From Holophagae bacterium (GTDB taxonomy: Bacteria > Acidobacteriota > Thermoanaerobaculia > Thermoanaerobaculales > Sulfomarinibacteraceae), in the NCBI GenBank assembly GCA_030618605.1, contig JAUXDC010000004.1, positions 1-40,501 of the forward strand: DNA of 40,501 nucleotides. The letters run 5' to 3'. The position numbers and the translations under genes are program-made. The notes under the pieces were generated by a model. It was given only the letters and a program-made list of their open reading frames with translations. It was not told the DNA's origin and did no database searches. Shown one piece after another: positions 9,708 through 19,458 of this stretch (within the stretch, counting starts at the first letter, position 1; every line of letters starts with the position of its first letter).

Positions 9708-9781
9708 GCAATTCGTAGAGTTGTGGTTTTTGGGGTTGATGTCCGGCATTGGCGATCCCCAACCGAAACTCTGCGAATTGC
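9708..9781. repeat. Intergenic imperfect inverted repeat (hairpin or MITE-like)
   Basis: GCAATTCGTAGAGTTGTGGTTTTTGGGG (9708-9735) pairs with CCCCAACCGAAACTCTGCGAATTGC (9757-9781). Confidence 0.7.
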
Positions 9782-9801
9782 GTTGGTTGAGGGGTGGGGT
9801 C

Positions 9802-10656
9802 CTACTTTTGGCGACGGGCGACCACACTCCACATCAGGGGTAGGTTGGGCTTGCCTTCAGGCCTGGTGAACCGGTGGCCCTCGATCTCGACCAGGTCTTC
9901 GAACAGCTTTGCGCCGTTGGAGTAGGGGTACTCGCGGGTCACCTCGATCGTCATCCCGGTGTCGATCAGGACCCGGAGTACCTCAGCGGCGCCCCATTGG
10001 AACTCATGAACCGGATAGGGATTTTGGAATTTGTCTTCCCCCTCGACAAATCCGGAGGGGGCCAAGGCGTCGCCGGCCATCCCGACGTAGTCGCCGACGC
10101 CGCCGTCCCAGGTCAGTGGGTGGCCTCCGGCGAAGTAGGGGTAGGCGATTTCGAAGTGCTCATCAAAGACCATGGAGAATGGGTGGAAGTCGATGCAGAC
10201 GAAACGCCCGCCCGGACGGAGAACCCCGGCAACGCCCTGAGCCCAGACTTCGAGATCGGAGAGCCAGCACAGGGCGCCGTAGGAACAGAAGACTGCATCG
10301 AAGGACTGTGGGTCGGCCTCGGCAAGCCAATCGTACACATCGGCCCGGACGAAATTGGCGGCAATTCCGCTGTCGTTCGAGAGCTTCCGGGCGAAGTCTA
10401 TCGCCTCGTCACTGATGTCGACTCCGGTGACATCGGCGCCAAGGGCTGCGAGGCTCAGGCTGTCCTGTCCCGCATTGCATTGCAGATGGACCAGCTTTGA
10501 GCCTTCGATCGATCCCAACAGCTCGAGTTCCTCTGGAAACAAGGTCGAACCACCGCCGCGCAAAAACCCCGCCTGGTCCTTCTTGTGACTGTTGTGAGCC
10601 CGGGTCGCTGTGTTCCAGCTCTTCCGGTTTTCTTCGTGCAAATGACGGTGTCGCAT
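9802..10656 (-). CDS. Class I SAM-dependent methyltransferase
   Basis: LVHLQCNAGQDSLSLAALGADVTGVDISDEAIDFAR (SAM motif I-II), FDAVFCSYGALCWLSDLEVWAQGVAGVLRPGGRFVCIDFHPF. Confidence 0.88.
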   Translation of the reverse strand: MRHRHLHEENRKSWNTATRAHNSHKKDQAGFLRGGGSTLFPEELELLGSIEGSKLVHLQCNAGQDSLSLAALGADVTGVDISDEAIDFARKLSNDSGIAANFVRADVYDWLAEADPQSFDAVFCSYGALCWLSDLEVWAQGVAGVLRPGGRFVCIDFHPFSMVFDEHFEIAYPYFAGGHPLTWDGGVGDYVGMAGDALAPSGFVEGEDKFQNPYPVHEFQWGAAEVLRVLIDTGMTIEVTREYPYSNGAKLFEDLVEIEGHRFTRPEGKPNLPLMWSVVARRQK

Positions 10657-10680
10657 GGTGAGAAGGGTAGCAGTGCCACA

Positions 10681-10710
10681 AAAAAACACCCCGCCGGAGC
10701 GGGGTGTTTG
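10681..10710 (-). terminator. Rho-independent terminator for the multiheme cytochrome gene
   Basis: Minus strand AACACCCCGCTCCGGCGGGGTGTTTTTTTG: GC-rich stem followed by a T run, just downstream of the stop at 10729. Confidence 0.85.
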
Positions 10711-10728
10711 AGTTAAAGGAAAAAGAAC

Positions 10729-11964
10729 TCAAGAAGCCTTGTCGGCCTCGAGTGCTTTGCGCATGTGGTGATCGAGTTCCTTGATCTCGACCAAATCCTT
10801 CTTCATCTTGGCGTAGCCGTACCAGGTGGTGTAGTCCGGGTTGATGTGGAAGGCGCCCATGAAGGTCTTCATGCGGTGGTCCATGAACATCTCGTAGAGG
10901 ATCTGCTCGATCTTGGTGTCAACCTCGTAGAAGGAAAGCAGTTGCGGGTAGACGCCTTCACCCTCTTTGACAGTGATGACGCCGTCCTTGCGCAGGTCCT
11001 TGATGATGGTGATCGCCTCGGCGAAGAGCTTGTCGGCTTCTTTGAGCATCTTGTCGGCGTTGGCGATGTTGGCATCGACGTAGCTGGGTGAGTGGCACTT
11101 GGCGCAGACGTCGGTGATGCGTTTGCGCTCGGCGTTGAATGTCTCGGCATCGAGGCGGGCCATGTCGCCGGCGACGACAACATCGAGCAGCGGCGTCGGT
11201 TGGCCTTCAGCATCCAACACGCCCAGTCCCATCAGGACCGTCGCGCGGTAGCCCATCCACTCTTCGTCTTCCTCAGGGAGCCGTACTCCGAGGAAACCCC
11301 ACGGGGTGCGGACAAAATGGTTGCCCTCGGCCATGTGGCAGTCCTGGCACGTGGGTCCGCGGTGGGCTTCCCGATCCAACAAATAAGCAACACCATGCTT
11401 GGACGAAGACCACATCTCCCACTGCGGGTGGTCGAAGCCCATGTGGCAGGTCCTGCAAGCTTCGGGTTCCTGGGCCTCGGCCTTGGAGAAGGCGTGGCGG
11501 GTGTGGCAGTTTTGGCAGTCCATGCCGTATTTGTGGTACTGACGGCCTTCGCTTTCCCTCGCTGACTCGTCGAGCATTCCCAGGGTATGGCAGCCGCCGC
11601 AGCCTTTCTGACCCTCAATGTAGGCGTCGGGCTGGCCGTGCGTAAAGGGCAGCACCTCGATCGCGAGGAGTCCCTTGGCATGCTTGCCGGCAAGGTACTG
11701 CTCGGCTTGCTCTTCATGGCAGGCCTGGCAGGTGGCGATGGTCGGGAGCTTGGCTTTCTCGACGTCATCGGCCGAGGTGTGCTCCTCGCCATGGCAGTCG
11801 GCGCAGGTCATGGTCTTCGACATGACACCGCGATTGAAGTCTTTGACCATCAACGGGGTGATCGTCTTGTGGCAGTCTTCGCAATCCGAAGACACCGCCA
11901 GAACGGGTAGGGCCGAACCGACGATGATCGCCGTGACCGCAACGAACAGAACTACTTTCCTCAT
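10729..11964 (-). CDS. Octaheme cytochrome c of the hydroxylamine oxidoreductase-like (HAO/multi-haem) family
   Basis: Eight CxxCH motifs counted (CEDCH, CADCH, CQACH, CGGCH, CQNCH, CRTCH, CQDCH, CAKCH); signal peptide MRKVVLFVAVTAIIVGSALPVLA; C-terminal HINPDYTTWYGYAKMKKDLVEIKE. Confidence 0.8.
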   Translation of the reverse strand: MRKVVLFVAVTAIIVGSALPVLAVSSDCEDCHKTITPLMVKDFNRGVMSKTMTCADCHGEEHTSADDVEKAKLPTIATCQACHEEQAEQYLAGKHAKGLLAIEVLPFTHGQPDAYIEGQKGCGGCHTLGMLDESARESEGRQYHKYGMDCQNCHTRHAFSKAEAQEPEACRTCHMGFDHPQWEMWSSSKHGVAYLLDREAHRGPTCQDCHMAEGNHFVRTPWGFLGVRLPEEDEEWMGYRATVLMGLGVLDAEGQPTPLLDVVVAGDMARLDAETFNAERKRITDVCAKCHSPSYVDANIANADKMLKEADKLFAEAITIIKDLRKDGVITVKEGEGVYPQLLSFYEVDTKIEQILYEMFMDHRMKTFMGAFHINPDYTTWYGYAKMKKDLVEIKELDHHMRKALEADKAS

Positions 11965-12019
11965 GATGAACTCCCCCTTTTTCAGGCCTGTGCCTATGTT
12001 CTCAATCATTGTGACCCTA

Positions 12020-12050
12020 TTGTGACACAAGCCCCTTGACCGAGGTCAAG
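12020..12050. promoter_or_regulatory. CRP/FNR-type dyads upstream of the octaheme cytochrome gene
   Basis: CTTGACC-GA-GGTCAAG (12035-12050; TTGAC-N4-GTCAA) and TTGTG-A-CACAA (12020-12030), within about 90 bp upstream of the start at 11964. Confidence 0.5.
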
Positions 12051-12310
12051 TGAGGGATTGAGCAGATGTTGGAAGGGTGGATTCAGGGACCGGGACCGGG
12101 ACGGCGACAGGCAACGGCAACAGTCGGCGCCGGCCGGAAACGCCAACGCCGACGTACAAACCCGAGAGAGTCTTCTCCAACGGGGGTGCCCCTTGAGGAA
12201 AATGCACCGAGCGGGGGCGCGAAGCGGACCCGAAGGCCGGGGCCAGGAACTCCCGCGTTTGGATCACCTCATAAAGTAGGGAAGACCGGACCTGGCACTA
12301 ACGGTTGAAT

Positions 12311-12607
12311 TCAGTAGTGATATCTGCCTTGCAGGAAATCAATCCGGCCAGTAGAAATCAGGTAGACGATTCGGTGTTCCTCGGTTAGCCGGCGCGACCA
12401 CGTGCCGGAAGGCAGGTATTTCAGTGGTTCGGGCTTTCCGATTCCTGAAAATGGGTCCCGGACAGCCGCCTCAACCAATGTCAACGCTCTTAAGGCGACC
12501 TTCCGGTTTGTTTTTACCCAAAACTGGAGATCCTCAATGAACTCCGGTTGGAATACCGCGACCCACTCGCGGTCCACTGGTGCGGGCCGCCGTCTATTCT
12601 TTGCCAA
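12311..12607 (-). CDS. yoeB: YoeB/Txe family toxin (RelE superfamily)
   Basis: VAVFQPEFIEDLQFWVKTNRKVALRALTLVEAAVRDPFSGIGKPEPLKYLPSGTWSRRLTEEHRIVYLIS..FLQGRYHY; start placed at TTG 12607 overlapping the antitoxin end (start uncertain). Confidence 0.88.
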   Translation of the reverse strand: MAKNRRRPAPVDREWVAVFQPEFIEDLQFWVKTNRKVALRALTLVEAAVRDPFSGIGKPEPLKYLPSGTWSRRLTEEHRIVYLISTGRIDFLQGRYHY

Positions 12608-12878
12608 GGCCGATCTCGCGCCGGAGGTCCTGTATGTTTGAAGGAGGCAGATCACGATTCTGAGCGCGAGAGAGGGCTGAAAGTAAGCGCTCAGCATTTT
12701 TGGGTGACCGCAGGAGGTGTGCGGTTTCCATCAGGCTTTCGAGTTCATCTGCAGATACGATAGCCACATCATCAGCATTGCGCCGGCGGATAATTATCGG
12801 CTCTCGAGTGGCCGACACCTCATTGCACAGCGCCGCCAACGTCGCTCGTGCTTGGGTATACGTGGTTACAGTTGGCAT
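12594..12878 (-). CDS. yefM: Phd/YefM family antitoxin
   Basis: MPTVTTYTQARATLAALCNEVSATREPIIIRRRNADDVAIVSADELESLMETAHLLRSPKNAERLLSAL; directly upstream of and overlapping the toxin. Confidence 0.9.
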   Translation of the reverse strand: MPTVTTYTQARATLAALCNEVSATREPIIIRRRNADDVAIVSADELESLMETAHLLRSPKNAERLLSALSRAQNRDLPPSNIQDLRREIGLGKE

Positions 12879-12899
12879 CACCAATACCTCCCATCTCGT

Positions 12900-12918
12900 T
12901 GTACAGATATACTGTACA
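12900..12918. promoter_or_regulatory. Probable YefM-YoeB operator
   Basis: TGTACAG-ATATA-CTGTACA, perfect 7-bp arms containing two TGTACA hexamers, just upstream of yefM. Confidence 0.75.
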
Positions 12919-13080
12919 TGTCCTTGCTTCCGCCGTCAACGGGCTAATGATCAAGGTCAGCGGACAGGTTCAGGTTCAGCGGCAGCAAACAGAGGCAGAT
13001 GGCCGCAACGGCGCCAAGTGCGGCGACGGCGACCGCAAGCCGTGTCAGCATCCGCGTTCGGTGACAGGGATCAGGAACCG

Positions 13081-13105
13081 GGTAGGGGCACGGCGTGCCG
13101 TGCCC
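13081..13105. repeat. Short REP-like palindrome GGGGCACGGCGTGCCGTGCCC
   Basis: Direct reading; near-perfect dyad in intergenic DNA. Confidence 0.5.
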
Positions 13106-13135
13106 GGGCAGAACCGGACATTCCAGCCCCCCAGC

Positions 13136-13693
13136 CTACTTCACCCACAGCCACGCATGCCCCACGCTGATACTCAAGCGGGCGACCGGGATCCAGTGAT
13201 TGTGGTCCGAACGAGCCACGCCCAGCTCCATCATCAGACCGAGGGCGCCCAGGCCGGATTCCACACCGACGGACAGGCCGCGGTGTCGACCGTGGTCGTC
13301 GGAGTCCCAGTTGCGATATCGGAGAAAGGCCCCAGAAAACCCGTTTTGGGGGACGGCTGCAGGCGCCTCGCGTACGCCGCCCCACCCCAGGGTCAGATTG
13401 GCGCCTTCAACCGCAGGCCCGTACTCGTAGCCCGCTCCGACGTAGAGGCTGTAGCGCTCCGGACGTTGAAGCGAGAGGGAGATCTGAAACGTGCCGGCAA
13501 TACCGTTCGGGATGCCGACAACGGCGCCCAGTCGGGGGTAGAGGCCCAGGCGGAGGCGCTGATCCGGGTTCTCCTCGACGAGGGCCACAGGGTGCTCTTC
13601 GTGCCAACGTGTGATATCGATATGTTCCTGACCAAAGGCCACTGACGTACACGCGAGCAGGAAGGTGACAACGATGAGAACGCCTCGTTGCAT
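13136..13693 (-). CDS. Secreted/outer-membrane hypothetical protein
   Basis: Signal peptide MQRGVLIVVTFLLACTSVAFG; strand-rich body; abuts the PLD gene stop. Confidence 0.6.
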   Translation of the reverse strand: MQRGVLIVVTFLLACTSVAFGQEHIDITRWHEEHPVALVEENPDQRLRLGLYPRLGAVVGIPNGIAGTFQISLSLQRPERYSLYVGAGYEYGPAVEGANLTLGWGGVREAPAAVPQNGFSGAFLRYRNWDSDDHGRHRGLSVGVESGLGALGLMMELGVARSDHNHWIPVARLSISVGHAWLWVK

Positions 13694-15225
13694 CAGAATG
13701 CCGGTCCGTAGCGTTCGATTTTGGCGGCCGAGTCCCCCAGTTCCTGCCTGATCTTGTCCCGTCGGTCGGTGTCAAAGAGGAGGGAGGGTTCGCCTAGGGT
13801 GAACGCCAGACCGTCGCGGCATTCGAATGTCAGTGGGATCGCCCCGGTCAGGCGATCGACGAGGGAATGGATCGTGTTGGCTGCAGTCGTGCTTGCGACC
13901 AGGACGCCGGCCTCGGTGTTGTACCAGGTGGAGCGGATGTTGAAATTGGAGGCCGTTACGATGCCGACCCGGCCGTCCACCTGGAAGAGCTTGGCGTGCA
14001 GGCCGGTGAAGGGCTGCCGAGGAGGGTCGCAAAGTCTCAGGCCTTCGGCTGCTTCTGGATCTCCATCGCCGGCCGACCAACCCCAGACCTCGACGCCGGC
14101 ATCTCCCAGGGTCAGGATTGCAGGGAGAAGGGCGCGCCAATGAACGCCCCCACGAACGGCTCTGGTCTCCGAGTTCGTCAGGACCCGAACGTGGACGCCG
14201 CGTTTCACTGCTGTCCGAAGTGCGGCGATCAGTCGAGGTGGAAAATTTGGGAAGGGCGTTACGAAGTCGACCTCGGTGCGGGCGCCATCGACCAGGGCGA
14301 TCACCACATCGACTGTTGGAGCGTGGTCCCAGACCAGAGGATTGTCATAGAGAATCGCGGCCTCTTTGTCTCCTGTTTGATCGTGATGGGGAAACCAGGC
14401 GCGGTCCGCGAAGGTCTCCAGGGGTGATGTGCCATCTGGGAAAATTCCAGTTTGCCAAAAGCTCCGGATTTGCCCGAGGATTTTTTCCGGTGGCGCCAAG
14501 AAGCGTTTAAGACTCCGCAAATGGCCCAGAACGGTCCAGGATTTCAGCCAGTGCATCTGGAGATCTTCGACAGCGGGGCCGTCGATCAGAATATCGCCGT
14601 CGAGCCACACCGTATGGCCCGAGTCGACAAAATAGTGGTCGGAGTAGTTGCGGCCGCCGAGGATTGCCGATCGGCCGTCGGCGATCAGGACCTTGTCGTG
14701 CAGGCGGGCCGAGTAGATCGGCACCAAGCCCCACCGGGGCGGGTTGAAGTAGCGGACTTCGGCCCCGATTGATCGGAGACGCTTCCGTACAGAACTCCAG
14801 AAGTCATCGGAGGCATGGGGCGTTCCGTCGTCAAGGATGACCATGACTTCAAGGTGACCACCGTCGGCCGCCACGGTCCGGATCTGTTCGGCGACTGCGT
14901 CGAGCATGCGAAGCCCGAAGTCGTCTCGTCTCCAAATGAAGCTGGATATCAGGAGGTGGTGTTCGGCGGATCGGATCAGTTCCAGCCTTCGTTCGAAGCT
15001 CTCGGGTCCGTCGAGGAGCAGTTCGACGTGATTCCCGGGGAGGAGACGAGTCTTACCCTTCCGGGCCAGAATGTCCTCGAGATCCGAGGCGGAGCCGAGG
15101 GTCGCCGCAAGGATCACGGCGATGGCCGGCAGGGCCGTCAGCCACCGATTCTTCGAAATCCTCAGAAAACTGATACCGGAACTCCTTTGTGTTCTCTTTG
15201 CGGTCTTTGCGTCTTGGCGGTTCAT
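13693..15225 (-). CDS. Phospholipase D / cardiolipin synthase-like protein
   Basis: Two HKD motifs: HDKVLIADGRSAILGGRNYSD and HAKLFQVDGRVGIVTASNFNIRS. Start uncertain: the predicted N-terminus MNRQDAKTAKRTQR is translated repeat. Confidence 0.85.
   Translation of the reverse strand: MNRQDAKTAKRTQRSSGISFLRISKNRWLTALPAIAVILAATLGSASDLEDILARKGKTRLLPGNHVELLLDGPESFERRLELIRSAEHHLLISSFIWRRDDFGLRMLDAVAEQIRTVAADGGHLEVMVILDDGTPHASDDFWSSVRKRLRSIGAEVRYFNPPRWGLVPIYSARLHDKVLIADGRSAILGGRNYSDHYFVDSGHTVWLDGDILIDGPAVEDLQMHWLKSWTVLGHLRSLKRFLAPPEKILGQIRSFWQTGIFPDGTSPLETFADRAWFPHHDQTGDKEAAILYDNPLVWDHAPTVDVVIALVDGARTEVDFVTPFPNFPPRLIAALRTAVKRGVHVRVLTNSETRAVRGGVHWRALLPAILTLGDAGVEVWGWSAGDGDPEAAEGLRLCDPPRQPFTGLHAKLFQVDGRVGIVTASNFNIRSTWYNTEAGVLVASTTAANTIHSLVDRLTGAIPLTFECRDGLAFTLGEPSLLFDTDRRDKIRQELGDSAAKIERYGPAF
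15185..15225. repeat. Dispersed CAAAGACGCAAAG-type repeat (MNRQDAKTAKR type)
   Basis: Minus strand ATGAACCGCCAAGACGCAAAGACCGCAAAGAGAACACAAAGG; related to both arms at 23233-23320. Confidence 0.75.
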
Positions 15226-15291
15226 CTGTCTTCTTGTCCTGGCCGCATCGATGTCATTTTTCAATTCTGTTTGCCTGACAGCTGATAGCTC

Positions 15292-17862
<2,571 letters not shown>

Positions 17863-17920
17863 GAGATCCTCGCATTTGAAAACCTGCCGGGAGGCAGGAA
17901 GTGGGCATTCTAACTCAGTT

Positions 17921-17992
17921 AGGCTGGGACGCCAGGAAGCAGGGATGCTGGGATGCCAGGACACCAGCGAGCCATGAAGCTGGGCATGAGGG
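17921..17992. repeat. Octamer array (consensus about ANGCNGGG), nine phased units
   Basis: AGGCTGGG ACGCCAGG AAGCAGGG ATGCTGGG ATGCCAGG ACACCAGC GAGCCATG AAGCTGGG CATGAGGG. Confidence 0.7.
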
Positions 17993-18090
17993 AGCGCGCG
18001 ACCCCGATCGCGCATTGTGCCGCTGAGTTTGGGAAGTTGAGAGGCCTTGTCTTGTGGCATAATTACGATGCGCTTCTGAGAGGAGTTACG

Positions 18091-18657
18091 ATGCCGAGAC
18101 ATTCACTGAACCCCGACGCCCTTCGAATGGAAGAGAGTTTTTTTGCCGAAGAGAACGCCAAGTTGCTCAACAAGCTCCGCAATGAGGCAAAGGACAAAGA
18201 GAGGCGGGATGCCCTCCGGGCAGCTCTGAGAATTGATGACGAAAGGGTGATCGATGCCCTGATTGAGTTGGACCTCTACCCGGAAACCGTGGTTGCATTC
18301 GGCCTGATTCCACTGATCGAGGTTGCATGGGCCGATTGGGAGATCCAGGACAAGGAACGTGAGGCTGTGTTGAAGGCGGCTTTTGAACGTGGCATCGAAA
18401 AAGGGTCGACGACTTGCGAACTGCTGGAAAATTGGCTTCTACGAAAGCCTGGACCAGAAATGCTGGAAACCTGGAAGCACTACGTCGGCGTCATCGGCGA
18501 AAAAATGGACCCCCATAATCGTGCCCTGATCAGGGACGGTATCCTGGCTCAGGCCAAGGGTGTCGCCGAGGCGGCCGGTGGTTTCATGGGCTTCGGTTCC
18601 AAGATCTCGGCGGTAGAGCAGAAGGTGTTGGACGATCTTGCCGCGGCCTTCGGGTAG
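18091..18657 (+). CDS. Hypothetical protein with possible TerB-like helical fold
   Basis: Start at [22 protein letters not shown] preceded by GAGAGGAG; segment [24 protein letters not shown] resembles TerB family helices. Confidence 0.5.
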   Translation: MPRHSLNPDALRMEESFFAEENAKLLNKLRNEAKDKERRDALRAALRIDDERVIDALIELDLYPETVVAFGLIPLIEVAWADWEIQDKEREAVLKAAFERGIEKGSTTCELLENWLLRKPGPEMLETWKHYVGVIGEKMDPHNRALIRDGILAQAKGVAEAAGGFMGFGSKISAVEQKVLDDLAAAFG

Positions 18658-18663
18658 GAGCCT

Positions 18664-18722
18664 GTAGGGCATAGGCCGTCAGCGTGGTTGAAAAGGTTTG
18701 ATGGCCCGGGCCTCTGCCCTAC
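18664..18722. repeat. Intergenic inverted repeat with GTAGGGC/GCCCTAC ends
   Basis: GTAGGGCATAGGCC (18664-18677) pairs with GGCCTCTGCCCTAC (18709-18722), one mismatch. Confidence 0.65.
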
Positions 18723-18754
18723 ATTCTCCTATAAGTGCGCTGCGCGCACTGCCA

Positions 18755-18775
18755 GGCTGAAAGCTGATAGCTGAC
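18755..18775. repeat. Heptads GGCTGAA AGCTGAT AGCTGAC
   Basis: Direct reading; same family as 6724-6880 and 24817-24844. Confidence 0.65.
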
Positions 18776-18782
18776 CGCCCCT

Positions 18783-19262
18783 TTACCCGTAGGGGAAGAC
18801 AACCGGGTAGCTGGGGATGATCAACTCACGGGCTTTTTCGACCTCTGCGGCGGTGGGACGGATGAGGATCAGCGGGACCTCGAGGTCGTGGGGCAGGGCT
18901 CGAACCGTGCTGCCCAGCCCGATGTCCAGGGGTCCCGACTTGCTGTGGGAGCCCATGATCAGGACATCACTTTCGATCTCCTCTATGACCTTAAGGATTT
19001 CGGCGCTGGGTTTGCCGGTCCGCAAAATGGTGTTGACCGACAGACCCTCGTCCACCAGGGGCTCGATAAAGCGCTGCATCTTCTCCTCGGTGGTCGCCAG
19101 GTGGGGCAGGAGATCGACGGGGGCGTCAACCGAAACCACGGTCACCACACCACCGCCCATTCTGGCCAGCGCCCGGGCGACGGCCCGTTGTCGCAGGGCA
19201 ACCGGTGTGAAGTCGAGATACCGTTGTAGGGCGACGGCGACACAGATTGATCGGTAGGGCAT
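18783..19262 (-). CDS. Universal stress protein (UspA) family
   Basis: MPYRSICVAVALQRYLDFTPVALRQRAVARALARM...DVLIMGSHSKSGPLDIGLGSTVRALPHDLEVPLILIRP (G-2x-G-9x-G(S/T)-like region). Confidence 0.82.
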   Translation of the reverse strand: MPYRSICVAVALQRYLDFTPVALRQRAVARALARMGGGVVTVVSVDAPVDLLPHLATTEEKMQRFIEPLVDEGLSVNTILRTGKPSAEILKVIEEIESDVLIMGSHSKSGPLDIGLGSTVRALPHDLEVPLILIRPTAAEVEKARELIIPSYPVVFPYG

Positions 19263-19298
19263 GACGGCCTCCTTGTCCATGATAACTGGTCCACGAGG

Positions 19299-19346
19299 AA
19301 GCTAGGAGGCTGGAAAACCAGGACGTTGGGACGCTGAAAGAGTGAG
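19299..19346. repeat. Octamer array
   Basis: AAGCTAGG AGGCTGGA AAACCAGG ACGTTGGG ACGCTGAA AGAGTGAG; same family as 17921-17992. Confidence 0.6.
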
Positions 19347-19353
19347 GGGGAGG

Positions 19354-19415
19354 TGGTGGGCCAAGGACCACCCTACAACGAGCCCGGGCCCCGTAGGGTG
19401 GGCCTTGGCCCACCA
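19354..19415. repeat. REP-like pair, opposite arrangement to the copy at 8879-8947
   Basis: TGGTGGGCCAAGGACCACCCTAC (19354-19376), 16-nt spacer, GTAGGGTGGGCCTTGGCCCACCA (19393-19415). Confidence 0.8.
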
Positions 19416-19458
19416 CCCCCGGCTCCCGGCGGTCGGCATGGTACGCTCATACACGACT

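Noticed and set aside
12046-12310. Possible coding sequence in the repeat-rich gap before yoeB
   Set aside because: Only low-complexity ORFs with repeat-derived peptides; no start context or motif support.
17863-18102. N-terminal 80-aa extension of the leuS ORF
   Set aside because: Consists largely of translated octamer repeat; canonical LeuRS start is [16 protein letters not shown] at 17862.
19342-19458. N-terminal extension of the kinase ORF (GRWWAKDHPTT..VGWALAHHP)
   Set aside because: Translation of the REP-like element; likely start is at 19459 or 19462.
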